Shown one piece after another: positions 52,791 to 62,743 of a stretch of 64,000 bases of DNA. Source of the stretch: Pseudomonas sp. p1(2021b) (GTDB lineage: Bacteria; Pseudomonadota; Gammaproteobacteria; Pseudomonadales; Pseudomonadaceae). The translations under genes were made by a program, and so were the position numbers. Numbering within the stretch: position 1 is the stretch's first letter; every line of letters starts with the position of its first letter. Below the pieces are notes generated by a model. It was not told the origin of the DNA and made no database searches. It saw nothing but the letters and a program-made list of their open reading frames with translations. The stretch is taken from NCBI RefSeq assembly GCF_020151015.1, contig NZ_CP083746.1, positions 3,377,001-3,441,000 on the forward strand, in the 5' to 3' direction.

Positions 52791-52798
52791 AACAACAA
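52791..52798 (+). promoter_or_regulatory. Putative Hfq/Crc A-rich motif in the xdhA leader
   Basis: AACAACAA fits AANAANAA and lies 25 bases before the xdhA GTG, close to the predicted transcript 5' end. Confidence 0.5.
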
Positions 52799-52822
52799 TA
52801 AAACCATTGCGAGGCCTTCCCC

Positions 52823-54269
<1,447 letters not shown>

Positions 54270-54277
<8 letters not shown>

Positions 54278-56669
54278 CCATCACGCAGCCAAGAGCCAGG
54301 CCGAGATGGCCGAACTGTTCAGCCAGGACCTGACCACCGGAGTCGGTCGCAGCATCAAGCACGACAGTGCGGACAAGCATGTGTCCGGCGAAGCGGTGTA
54401 CATCGACGACCGCCTGGAATTCCCCAACCAGCTGCACGTCTATGCGCGCACCGCCGACCGCGCCCATGCGCGCATCCTGCGCATCGACACCAGCCCGTGC
54501 TATGCCTTCGAGGGTGTGCGCATCGCCATCACCCACGAAGACATCCCCGGGCTCAAGGACATCGGCCCGGTGGTCGCCGGTGACCCGCTGTTGGCCATCG
54601 ACAAGGTCGAGTACTTCGGCCAGCCGGTGGTCGCCGTGGCTGCGCGCGACCTGGACACCGCTCGCCGCGCGGCGATGGCAGCGATCATCGAGTACGAGGA
54701 CCTGGAGCCGGTACTGGATGTGGTCGAAGCCCTGCGCAAGAAGCACTTCGTGCTCGACAGCCACACCCACCAGCGTGGCGACTCCAGCGCGGCCCTGGCC
54801 AGCGCCCCGCACCGCCTGCAAGGCACCCTGCACATCGGCGGCCAGGAGCACTTCTACCTGGAAACCCAGATCTCTTCGGTGATGCCTACCGAAGATGGCG
54901 GCATGATCGTCTTCTGCTCGACCCAGAACCCCACCGAGGTACAGAAACTGGTGGCCGAGGTGCTGGACGTGCCGATGAACAAGATCGTCGTGGACATGCG
55001 CCGCATGGGCGGCGGCTTCGGCGGCAAGGAGACCCAGGCGGCCAGCCCGGCCTGCCTGTGCGCGGTGATCGCGCGCCTGACCGGCCAGCCGACCAAGATG
55101 CGCCTGCCGCGTGTCGAAGACATGATGATGACCGGCAAGCGCCACCCGTTCTACGTCGAGTACGACGTCGGCTTCGACGACACCGGCCGCCTGCATGGCA
55201 TCAACCTGGACTTGGCCGGTAACTGCGGCTACTCGCCGGACCTCTCCGGCTCGATCGTCGACCGCGCCATGTTCCACTCCGACAACGCCTACTACCTGGG
55301 CGATGCCACGGTGCATGGCCACCGCTGCAAGACCAACACCGCCTCCAATACCGCCTACCGTGGTTTCGGCGGCCCACAGGGGATGGTCGCCATCGAGCAG
55401 GTGATGGATCACATCGCCCGCCACCTGGCGCTCGACCCGCTGGCCGTGCGCAAGGCCAACTACTACGGCAAGACCGAGCGCAACGTCACCCACTACTACC
55501 AGACCGTCGAGCACAACATGCTCGAGGAAATGACCGCCGAGCTCGAGGCCAGCGCCGACTACGCCGAACGCCGCGAGTCGATCCGCCGCTTCAACGAGCA
55601 CAGCCCCGTGCTCAAGAAAGGCCTGGCGCTGACACCGGTGAAGTTCGGCATCTCGTTCACCGCCACCTTCCTCAACCAGGCCGGTGCGCTGATCCACATC
55701 TACACCGATGGCAGCATCCACCTGAACCACGGCGGCACCGAGATGGGCCAGGGCCTGAACACCAAGGTTGCCCAGGTGGTGGCGCAGGTGTTCCAGGTCG
55801 ATTTCGAGCGCATCCAGATCACCGCCACCAACACCGACAAGGTCCCCAACACCTCGCCGACCGCAGCCTCCAGCGGCGCCGACCTGAACGGCAAGGCGGC
55901 CCAGAACGCCGCCGAGATCCTCAAGAAGCGCCTGACCGAGTTCGCTGCCCGCCACTACAAGGTCACCGAGGAAGACGTGGAGTTCCGCAACGGCCATGTG
56001 CGCGTGCGCGACCAGATCGTCAGCTTCGAGCACCTGGTGCAACAGGCCTATTTCGCCCAGGTGTCGTTGTCGAGCACCGGCTTCTACCGCACGCCGAAGA
56101 TCTACTACGACCGCGATCAAGCCCGTGGCCGGCCATTCTACTACTTCGCCTTCGGCGCAGCCTGCGTCGAGGTGATCGTCGACACCTTGACTGGCGAATA
56201 CAAGATGCTGCGCGCCGACATCCTGCACGATGTAGGCGCCTCGCTGAACCCGGCCATCGACATCGGCCAGGTCGAGGGCGGCTTCATCCAGGGCATGGGC
56301 TGGCTGACCACCGAGGAGCTGGTGTGGAACGCCAAGGGCAAGCTGATGACCAACGGCCCGGCCAGCTACAAGATCCCCGCCGTGGCCGACATGCCGCTGG
56401 ACCTGCGGGTGAAGCTGGTGGAGAACCGCAAGAACCCGGAAGACACCGTATTCCACTCCAAGGCCGTGGGTGAGCCGCCGTTCATGCTCGGCATCGCGGC
56501 CTGGTGCGCGATCAAGGACGCCGTGGCAAGCATCGCCGACTACCGCGTGCAGCCGCAGGTCGACGCACCGGCGACGCCTGAGCGAGTGCTGTGGGGCTGC
56601 GAGCAGATGCGTAAGGCGGTGGCCGAGCAGCAGGTGGTCGAACAGGAACTGGAACCTTTGACACATTGA
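54270..56669 (+). CDS. xdhB: Xanthine dehydrogenase large (molybdopterin) subunit
   Basis: Molybdenum cofactor subunit, 799 residues, full length. Family blocks include GGQEHFYLETQISSVMPTED, MGGGFGGKETQAASPACL, YRGFGGPQGMVAIEQVMDHI, LNHGGTEMGQGLNTKVAQV, and the C-terminal KAVGEPPFMLGIAAW whose Glu is the catalytic base. Oxidises hypoxanthine and xanthine to urate. No signal peptide; cytoplasmic heterotetramer with XdhA. Followed by an imperfect REP pair before xdhC. Confidence 0.97.
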
Positions 56670-56670
56670 C

Positions 56671-56790
56671 CCTGTAGGAGCGGCCTTGTGCCGCGAAAGG
56701 GCTGCGCAGCAGCCCCCAAATCTTCGTTGTTGCCCAGAGCCTGGGGCCGCTACGCGCCCCTTTCGCGGCACAAGGCCGCTCCTACAGGGG
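56671..56790. repeat. REP pair of a second sequence type
   Basis: CCTGTAGGAGCGGCCTTGTG and CACAAGGCCGCTCCTACAGG in inverted orientation about 80 bases apart, with smaller GC hairpins (GGGCTGCGCAGCAGCCC) between. Core GGCCTTGTGCCGCG differs from the other REP units in the window. Confidence 0.85.
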
Positions 56791-56819
56791 AACGTGACGT
56801 CCTTTAGAGAGGTTGCATC

Positions 56820-57665
56820 ATGCACCAATGGATCAACGCCCTCGCCGATCACCAGGCCCGCGGCGAAGCCTGTGTCCTGGTGACCATCATCGAGGAGCGT
56901 GGCTCCACGCCACGCAACGCCGGCTCCAAGATGGTCGTCAGCGCCACCGGCCTGTTCGACACCATCGGCGGCGGCCACCTGGAGTACAAGGCCCTGCACA
57001 TCGCCCGGCAGATGCTCCAGGAGCAACGCACCACCCCGCACCTGGAGCGCTTCAGCCTGGGCGCGAGCCTGGGCCAGTGCTGCGGCGGCGTCACCGTGCT
57101 GCTGTTCGAACCGATGGCCGCCGTGCAGGCGCAGATCGCCGTGTTCGGCGCGGGCCATGTCGGCCGTGCTCTGGTACCCTTGCTCGCCGCGCTGCCCTGC
57201 CGGGTGCGCTGGATCGATTCGCGCGAGCAGGAATTCCCCGAGGTCATCCCCAGCGGCGTGACCAAGGTCATCAGCGAGGAGCCGGTCGACGAGGTGGCCG
57301 AGCTGCCAGCGGGCAGCTATTGCATCGTCATGACCCATAACCATCAGCTGGACCTGGAGCTGACCGCAGCCATCCTCAAGCGTAACGATTTCACCTGGTT
57401 CGGCCTGATCGGCTCGAAGACCAAGCGGGTCAAGTTCGAACACCGCCTGCGCGAACGCGGCTATGACGACGCCGTGGTGGCGCGGATGCGCTGCCCGATG
57501 GGCCTGGCCGAGGTCAAGGGCAAGCTGCCGATCGAGATCGCAGTGTCCATCGCCGGAGAAATCATCGCCACCTACAACGCCTGCTTCGGCCAGCACGACG
57601 CTGCCGCCAATTCAGGCCCGATCGCCCAATTGCTGCCGCCTTCCCGGCGCAGCCAAGCCAATTGA
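56820..57665 (+). CDS. xdhC: Xanthine dehydrogenase accessory protein XdhC
   Basis: Moco sulfuration/insertion chaperone, 281 residues. The N-terminal XdhC domain has ITIIEERGSTPRNAGSKMVV-like start (VTIIEERGSTPRNAGSKM) and GASLGQCCGGVTVLLFE with the conserved double cysteine. The C-terminal Rossmann domain has VFGAGHVGRALVPLLA and GLIGSKTKRVKFEHRLRE. It delivers sulfurated molybdenum cofactor to XdhB. Ten bases before guaD. Confidence 0.96.
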   Translation: MHQWINALADHQARGEACVLVTIIEERGSTPRNAGSKMVVSATGLFDTIGGGHLEYKALHIARQMLQEQRTTPHLERFSLGASLGQCCGGVTVLLFEPMAAVQAQIAVFGAGHVGRALVPLLAALPCRVRWIDSREQEFPEVIPSGVTKVISEEPVDEVAELPAGSYCIVMTHNHQLDLELTAAILKRNDFTWFGLIGSKTKRVKFEHRLRERGYDDAVVARMRCPMGLAEVKGKLPIEIAVSIAGEIIATYNACFGQHDAAANSGPIAQLLPPSRRSQAN

Positions 57666-57675
57666 CGAGACCGTT

Positions 57676-58980
57676 ATGAGCGCAACCCGTAAAGCCTACC
57701 GAGCCGCCATCCTGCACAGCATCGCCGACCCGGCCGAGGTGGGCCTCGACGCTTCCCATGAATATTACGAAGACGGCCTGCTGGTGGTCGAAGATGGGCG
57801 CATCAGCGCGCTGGGCCACGCCAGCGAGTTGCTGCCCACCCTGGGTGCAGATGTCGAGGTGGTGCACCACCAGGACGCCCTGATCACCCCGGGCTTCATC
57901 GACACCCACATCCACTTCCCGCAGACCGGCATGATCGGCTCCTATGGCGAACAGCTGCTGGACTGGTTGAACACCTATACCTTCCCGTGCGAGAAGCAAT
58001 TCGCCGACAAGGCCCACGCCGACAAGGTGGCGGGCATCTTCCTGAAAGAACTGCTGCGCAACGGCACCACCACGGCGCTGGTGTTCGGCAGCGTCCACCC
58101 CGAGTCGGTCGACGCCTTGTTCGAGGAGGCCCAGCGCCTGGACCTGCGCCTGATCGCCGGCAAGGTGATGATGGACCGCAATGCCCCCGACTACCTGACC
58201 GACACGGCCGAGTCCAGCTATACCGAAAGCAAGGCCTTGATCGAACGCTGGCACGGCAAGGGCCGCTTGCACTATGCCGTGACGCCACGCTTCGCCCCGA
58301 CCAGCACACCGGAACAGCTGAGCCTCGCCGGCCAGTTGCTCAAGGAATACCCTGGGCTGTACATGCACACCCACCTGTCGGAGAACCTCAAGGAGATCGA
58401 ATGGGTCAAGGCGCTGTTCCCGGAGCGCACCGGTTACCTGGACGTCTACGACCACTACGAGCTGTTGGGCGAGCGCTCGGTGTTCGCCCACGGCGTACAC
58501 CTGTGCGATGACGAGTGCCAGCGCTTGGCCGACACCGGTTCGGCGGTCGCCTTCTGCCCCACGTCCAACCTGTTCCTGGGCAGCGGCCTGTTCAACCTGC
58601 CCCAGGCGGAGCGGTTCAAGGTCAACGTCGGGCTGGGGACCGACGTGGGCGCTGGCACCAGCTTCTCGCTGCTCAACACCTTGAACGAAGCCTACAAAGT
58701 CATGCAGCTGCAAGGCGCGCGCCTGCACCCGTACAAGTCCCTGTACCTGGCCACCCTGGGCGGCGCTCGCGCCCTGCGCCTGGATGATCGCATCGGTAGC
58801 CTGCGCCCCGGCAACGACGCCGACTTCGTGGTGCTCGACTACAAGGCCACGCCGCTGCTGGACTACCGCATCCAGCAGTCCAACAGCATCGAGGAGACCC
58901 TGTTCGTCCTCACCACCCTGGGCGACGACCGCACCGTGCGGGAAACCTATGCCGCGGGGCGGTGCGTGCACCAGCGCTGA
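57676..58980 (+). CDS. guaD: Guanine deaminase
   Basis: Zinc amidohydrolase, 434 residues, converting guanine to xanthine, the substrate of XdhAB. The metal motif is GFIDTHIHFPQTG (His78, His80); further signatures are LVFGSVHPESV, MHTHLSENLKEIEWV and GLGTDVGAGTSFSLLNT. The start MSATRKAYRAAILH at 57676 is favoured over the long upstream open frame, which lies antiparallel to nothing conserved and overlaps xdhC. Last gene of xdhABC-guaD, followed by a terminator. Confidence 0.96.
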   Translation: MSATRKAYRAAILHSIADPAEVGLDASHEYYEDGLLVVEDGRISALGHASELLPTLGADVEVVHHQDALITPGFIDTHIHFPQTGMIGSYGEQLLDWLNTYTFPCEKQFADKAHADKVAGIFLKELLRNGTTTALVFGSVHPESVDALFEEAQRLDLRLIAGKVMMDRNAPDYLTDTAESSYTESKALIERWHGKGRLHYAVTPRFAPTSTPEQLSLAGQLLKEYPGLYMHTHLSENLKEIEWVKALFPERTGYLDVYDHYELLGERSVFAHGVHLCDDECQRLADTGSAVAFCPTSNLFLGSGLFNLPQAERFKVNVGLGTDVGAGTSFSLLNTLNEAYKVMQLQGARLHPYKSLYLATLGGARALRLDDRIGSLRPGNDADFVVLDYKATPLLDYRIQQSNSIEETLFVLTTLGDDRTVRETYAAGRCVHQR

Positions 58981-58983
58981 TGC

Positions 58984-59008
58984 AAAAGGGCCGCTATGCG
59001 GCCCTTTT
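58984..59008. terminator. Bidirectional terminator guaD / GntR gene
   Basis: AAAAGGGCCGC-TATG-CGGCCCTTTT: a perfect stem with A-run and T-run sides between convergent genes. Confidence 0.9.
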
Positions 59009-59037
59009 CGATTCCGGCCGAACGGCCAAGCAAACGA

Positions 59038-59793
59038 TCAACCTTTGACCGAGGCCTTGGGCTTTTTCAGCAGGTGCGAGAACACCGCGTGCAAATCGTC
59101 CGAAGCGCTTTCCTCGTCCAGGTTGAGCTTGGTATCGATGTGGTCCATGTGGTGCATCATCAGGCTCACCGCCAGGTCGCCGTCGCGCGCCTCGATGGCA
59201 TCGATCAGTTGCATGTGCTCGTCATAGGAGCAATGCGAGCGGTTGCCGCTTTCGTATTGGGCGATGATCAGCGAGGTCTGGGACACCAGGCTGCGCTGGA
59301 AGCTGATCAGGGGGGCATTGCCGGCGGCTTCGGCAAGCTTGAGGTGGAATTCGCCCGAAAGACGGATGCCGGCGCCACGATCGCCGCGGGAGAAGCTGTC
59401 GCGCTCCTCGCGGACCATCTGGCGCAACTCGTTCAGTTGCTCGAGCGTGGCATGCTGCACCGCAAGCTCGGTGATGGCGCGCTCGACCATGCGACGGGAA
59501 AAGAACACCTGGCGTGCCTCCTCCACCGTGGGGCTGGCCACTACCGCACCACGGTTGGGCCGCAGCAGCACGACGCTTTCATGGGCCAGGCGCGACAGGG
59601 CGCGGCGGATGATGGTGCGGCTGACGCCGAAGATCTCGCCCAGCGCTTCCTCGCTCAACTTGGTGCCCGGAGCCAGTCGCTGCTCGAGGATCGCCTCGAA
59701 AATATGCGCATAGACGATATCGTCCTGGGTACCGCTGCGGCCGGCCTTGCCATTGCGCGCAGGTTTTTTCAGAGGTTGCAGCTGTTCGTTCAT
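59038..59793 (-). CDS. GntR family regulator (FCD type) of purine genes
   Basis: A 251-residue regulator with a GntR wing-helix domain (DDIVYAHIFEAILEQRLAPG; EIFGVSRTIIRRALSRLAHE) and an FCD effector domain with conserved histidines (SGEFHLKLAEAAGN, MMHHMDHIDTKL). Its N-terminal 25 residues are basic and Gly-rich. It is divergent from the purine permease; TTGT-N2-ACAA sites, the half-site spacing typical of FCD regulators, lie before both genes and before hiuH and puuE. It is the best candidate for the pathway regulator; the ligand may be allantoin, urate or a related compound. Confidence 0.9.
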   Translation of the reverse strand: MNEQLQPLKKPARNGKAGRSGTQDDIVYAHIFEAILEQRLAPGTKLSEEALGEIFGVSRTIIRRALSRLAHESVVLLRPNRGAVVASPTVEEARQVFFSRRMVERAITELAVQHATLEQLNELRQMVREERDSFSRGDRGAGIRLSGEFHLKLAEAAGNAPLISFQRSLVSQTSLIIAQYESGNRSHCSYDEHMQLIDAIEARDGDLAVSLMMHHMDHIDTKLNLDEESASDDLHAVFSHLLKKPKASVKG

Positions 59794-59899
59794 GGGCTCT
59801 CGAGCACGAGGATCCGCCAGTCGGGACCTTGACTGTAATACCCGTCAGAGGGTGGCTGGCAAGTCCTGGAAAGAAAAAAGGGATCAAGGTATCGGCCTA

Positions 59900-59909
59900 T
59901 TGTACACAG
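59900..59909. promoter_or_regulatory. Putative GntR operator near its own gene
   Basis: TTGTACACAG matches TTGT-N2-ACAA at nine of ten bases, about 106 bases before the regulator start. On the minus strand it overlaps TACAAT, a possible -10, suggesting autoregulation. Confidence 0.5.
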
Positions 59910-59987
59910 GCATACGGGTTTCTGCAGGTGGCCTTCGCCATATAGCCACTATGCGTCGTATTTCGCCCACAAAAGATAAAACATTAT

Positions 59988-60015
59988 TTGCATTATTTGT
60001 ACACAAACGCATAAT
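59988..60015 (+). promoter_or_regulatory. Permease promoter with GntR operator in the spacer
   Basis: -35 TTGCAT (59988-59993), 16-base spacer, -10 CATAAT (60010-60015). The exact operator TTGTACACAA (59997-60006) lies inside the spacer, so binding would block RNA polymerase. Confidence 0.6.
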
Positions 60016-60030
60016 CCTGCGAGCAACTTC

Positions 60031-60046
60031 TTGACCCAAAAGTCAA
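60031..60046. promoter_or_regulatory. TTGACC-type operator before the permease
   Basis: TTGACCCAAAAGTCAA, the same 16-bp pattern as the two sites before xdhA. It lies just downstream of the predicted permease transcription start, a position suited to repression. Confidence 0.6.
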
Positions 60047-60116
60047 CAAACGGTCGGAGGTCTGCCAAATCCCCTCGCGGAGCCGCCCAAGTGCATGGCG
60101 CAGGACCAGGCTCCGA

Positions 60117-60127
60117 AACAACAAGAA
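60117..60127 (+). promoter_or_regulatory. Putative Hfq/Crc motif in the permease leader
   Basis: AACAACAAGAA contains two overlapping AANAANAA matches, about 21 bases before the permease GTG and just upstream of its GAGGAG ribosome site. Confidence 0.55.
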
Positions 60128-60147
60128 AGACTTGAGGAGTACTCGCT

Positions 60148-61497
60148 GTGGAAAGCCGCAAATCCGAAGCCCCTACGCTGGATCTCGCTCCACCGCTCGA
60201 AACGAGCTGGCTGGAACGGATTTTCAAACTCAAGCGACATGGCAGCACCGTCAGGACCGAGCTGATCGCCGGGGTGACCACCTTCATCACCATGGCCTAC
60301 ATCATCTTCGTCAACCCCAACATCATGGCCGACGCCGGTATCGACCACGGTGCAGCGTTCGTCGCCACCTGCATCGCCGCAGCCCTCGGCTGCCTATTGA
60401 TGGGCCTGTACGCCAACTGGCCGGTCGGCCTGGCCCCGGGCATGGGGCTCAATGCGTTCTTCACCTATACCGTGGTCGGCACCATGGGCTACACCTGGGA
60501 GGCGGCGCTGGGCGCGGTATTCGTCTCCGGCGTGCTGTTCATGCTGCTGACGCTTTCGCGGGTACGCGAATGGCTGCTCAACAGCATTCCCGTGAGCCTG
60601 CGCCATGCCATGGGTGCTGGCGTCGGGCTGTTCCTCGGCCTGATCGGCCTCAAGACCGCGGGTATCGTCGTCGACAGCCCGGCCACGCTGATCAAGCTCG
60701 GTTCGCTGCATGAGCCAGGCCCGCTGCTGGCGGCAGTGTGCTTCCTGATGATCGCCGTGCTCAGCTACCACCGGGTATTCGGCGCCATCCTCATCAGCAT
60801 CATCGCCGTGACCCTGGCGGGTTGGGGCCTGGGGCTGGTGCAGTATGGCGGCGTGTTCTCGCTGCCGCCGAGCCTGGCGCCGACCTGGATGGCCATGGAC
60901 GTTGCCGGGGTGTTCAACGTCAGCATGATCAGCGTGGTACTGGCGTTCCTCTTCGTGCACATGTTCGACACCGCCGGCACCTTGATGGGCGTGGCTCAGC
61001 GGGCTGGCCTGGTGGCTGCCGACGGGCGTATCGAGAACCTGTCGCGTGCGTTGAAGGCGGACAGTGCCTCGAGTGTGTTCGGTGCAGCAGTGGGCGTGCC
61101 GCCGGTAACCAGCTACGTGGAAAGTGCCGCGGGGGTTGCCGCCGGGGGCCGCACGGGCCTGACCGCTGTCGTGGTTGGCCTGCTGTTCGTCGCGGCGATG
61201 TTCTTCGCGCCGCTGGCAGGGATGATTCCGGCCTATGCCACGGCGGGGGCGCTGATCTATGTGGCGATGCTGATGATGGGGAGCATGGCGCATATTCACT
61301 GGGACGAGGCGACCGATGCGATTCCGGCGATCGTGACCGTGATCATGATGCCGTTGACGTTCTCGGTGGCGGATGGGATCGCCCTGGGCTTTATCAGCTA
61401 TGTGGCGCTCAAGGCGGGGACCGGGAAGTTCAAGGAGATATCCGCTAGCTTGTGGGTGCTGTGCGTGATCTTTATCGCCAAGTTCGTGTTTCTTTGA
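60148..61497 (+). CDS. AzgA-type purine permease (NCS2 superfamily)
   Basis: A 449-residue inner-membrane transporter of the AzgA/GhxP/PurP-type adenine-guanine-hypoxanthine proton symporter group. Typical signatures: RTELIAGVTTFITMAYIIFV near the N-terminus, GLAPGMGLNAFFTYTVV, FLFVHMFDTAGTLMGVAQ and the region GVPPVTSYVESAAGVAAGG. About 12-14 hydrophobic segments. GTG start with GAGGAGT upstream. Position within a purine degradation cluster suggests uptake of hypoxanthine, guanine or adenine. Specificity cannot be told from sequence alone. Confidence 0.92.
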   Translation: MESRKSEAPTLDLAPPLETSWLERIFKLKRHGSTVRTELIAGVTTFITMAYIIFVNPNIMADAGIDHGAAFVATCIAAALGCLLMGLYANWPVGLAPGMGLNAFFTYTVVGTMGYTWEAALGAVFVSGVLFMLLTLSRVREWLLNSIPVSLRHAMGAGVGLFLGLIGLKTAGIVVDSPATLIKLGSLHEPGPLLAAVCFLMIAVLSYHRVFGAILISIIAVTLAGWGLGLVQYGGVFSLPPSLAPTWMAMDVAGVFNVSMISVVLAFLFVHMFDTAGTLMGVAQRAGLVAADGRIENLSRALKADSASSVFGAAVGVPPVTSYVESAAGVAAGGRTGLTAVVVGLLFVAAMFFAPLAGMIPAYATAGALIYVAMLMMGSMAHIHWDEATDAIPAIVTVIMMPLTFSVADGIALGFISYVALKAGTGKFKEISASLWVLCVIFIAKFVFL

Positions 61498-61743
61498 GGC
61501 TTGGGCTTGGGCTTATAGAAAATGTGAATATTCATTTGCGGCGCTGCGCGGCGAGGGGCCATCCATGGCCCTGCGCCGTTTGCCAGGCATCCATGCCTGG
61601 CACCCACCTCCACAATGCCTACGCTCGGCCTCCTGACGTCGCAATTGGCGGCGCCTGGGCTGTTGCACAGGAAGAGCAAGAACAACAGCGAAAGCGGCGG
61701 GGGTAGCGGCGAAAAATCATATTGATTGGTGGGCTGTTCCGGC

Positions 61744-61832
61744 CCAATCGCGGGGCAAGCCCGCTCCCACAGAGGCCACGTGATTCTTGGGCTTGCACCG
61801 CCCCTGTAGGAGCGGGCTTGTCCCGCGATTGG
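61744..61832. repeat. REP pair (inverted)
   Basis: CCAATCGCGGGGCAAGCCCG and the inverted GCGGGCTTGTCCCGCGATTGG about 45 bases apart. Confidence 0.85.
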
Positions 61833-61937
61833 CCCGAGAGCCCACCGCCACTCCCCCCTGAACAAACAACGCCACCCCAAGCGCCCCTCCCTGACTTGCG
61901 CCTCGTCAGCAGGCCAACACCAGCACTAAATCCAAGA

Positions 61938-61969
61938 CAAAAAAAAGCCCGCCAGTGTGAGAGCGGGCC
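61938..61969 (-). terminator. Terminator of hiuH
   Basis: Minus strand GCCCGC-TCTCACACTG-GCGGGC followed by TTTTTTTT, about 30 bases after the hiuH stop. Confidence 0.88.
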
Positions 61970-62000
61970 AAGGACCTACGAAGATTCTTCTAGCGACCAA

Positions 62001-62354
62001 CTAGCTTCCACGATAGGTCGAGTAACTGTACGGCGAGATCAGCAGCGGCACATGGTAGTGCTCCTGGTTCTGATCGATACCAAAGCGCAGCACGACAACA
62101 TCCAGAAACGCGGTTTCAGGCAGTTTCACACCGCGAGCACGGTAGTAATCGCCAGCGCTGAACTGCAGCTGGTACACCCCGGTACGGTAATCGTCACCCT
62201 GCAGCAACGGCGCGTCGACGCGGCCATCGCTGTTGGTCAGGGCGGTGTTCACCAGCTCCAGCTGCTGGCCTTCGACACGGTACAACTCGACCTTGATCGA
62301 GCTGCCCGGGCAGCCATGAGCGGCATCCAGTACGTGTGTGGTCAAACGTCCCAT
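62001..62354 (-). CDS. hiuH: 5-hydroxyisourate hydrolase (transthyretin-like)
   Basis: Converts 5-hydroxyisourate, the product of urate oxidation, to OHCU. 117 residues. Family marks: N-terminal GRLTTHVLDAAHGCPG with the catalytic His, the Arg in DGRVDAPLL, and the C-terminal YRGS tetrapeptide after HYHVPLLISPYSYST. The start MGRLTTHVLD at 62354 is set by alignment to the family and AAGAGGC upstream; no periplasmic signal is present. Divergent from puuE-uraD, the next pathway step. Confidence 0.96.
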   Translation of the reverse strand: MGRLTTHVLDAAHGCPGSSIKVELYRVEGQQLELVNTALTNSDGRVDAPLLQGDDYRTGVYQLQFSAGDYYRARGVKLPETAFLDVVVLRFGIDQNQEHYHVPLLISPYSYSTYRGS

Positions 62355-62463
62355 TTGCTTGTCGCCTCTTGTCATATGCGTGGGCAAAAAATACACGGCA
62401 ATCACCGCGCCCAGGGGCCTGCGGTGTGCGGGAATGGAGCCATTAAGACATTTTCCCAAGAAA

Positions 62464-62473
62464 TTGTACACAA
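62464..62473. promoter_or_regulatory. Putative GntR operator before hiuH
   Basis: TTGTACACAA, within AATTGTACACAATT, 110 bases before the hiuH start. On the minus strand it contains TACAAT, a likely -10 element. Confidence 0.6.
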
Positions 62474-62638
62474 TTTTTTGAACACCTCTTGCACACCCCC
62501 CCTGCCCTGCTTGTAAATACACCAATGGCTGCAAAGACAGGCCCCATGCCGACGACGTCGTCATTAGCTGACCGATCAGGCAGGTTTCTTGCAATACATT
62601 CTCAACCGACAAATGGGAAGAAATGCGGAAAAACAGGC

Positions 62639-62668
62639 TTACAAAAGATTTCAGAAGTTGTATACAAT
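62639..62668 (+). promoter_or_regulatory. puuE promoter overlapped by a GntR operator
   Basis: -35 TTACAA (62639-62644) and -10 TATACA (62661-62666) with a 16-base spacer. The perfect palindrome TTGTATACAA (62658-62667) covers the -10. Confidence 0.65.
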
Positions 62669-62724
62669 CACCCCATCCGGTGGTGCGACAACCCGACGCG
62701 GGCCGCCCACCCCACGCACCAACG

Positions 62725-62732
62725 AACAAGAA
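62725..62732 (+). promoter_or_regulatory. Putative Hfq/Crc motif at the puuE ribosome site
   Basis: AACAAGAA fits AANAANAA and directly abuts AAGGAAG, the puuE ribosome site, a favourable place for translational repression. Confidence 0.5.
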
Positions 62733-62743
62733 GGAAGACTGCA

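Larger units (their letters stand above)
59794..60147. other. Divergent control region GntR / permease
   Basis: 354 bases with two TTGT-N2-ACAA-type sites, one 16-bp TTGACC-type site, a readable permease promoter and an A-rich leader motif. No gene is seen. Details are given in the separate site entries. Confidence 0.7.
61498..62000. other. Intergenic region between convergent permease and hiuH
   Basis: 503 bases without a gene. It contains imperfect palindromes (GGGGCCATCCATGGCCC; TGCCAGGCATCCATGCCTGGCA), a REP pair at 61744-61832 and the hiuH terminator. No recognisable RNA gene. Confidence 0.6.
62355..62743. other. Divergent control region hiuH / puuE
   Basis: 389 bases with two exact TTGT-N2-ACAA operators, one near hiuH and one near puuE, a puuE promoter and an A-rich motif overlapping its ribosome site. 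The middle (62480-62630) shows no gene. Confidence 0.7.

Noticed and set aside
57463..57675. Longer N-terminus for guanine deaminase starting inside xdhC
   Set aside because: The extra 71 residues overlap xdhC out of frame and do not resemble amidohydrolases; the ATG at 57676 gives the family N-terminus.
62489..62743. Longer N-terminus for PuuE from an upstream ATG
   Set aside because: The added sequence would cross the promoter and operator; the GTG at 62744 has a ribosome site and the conserved start.
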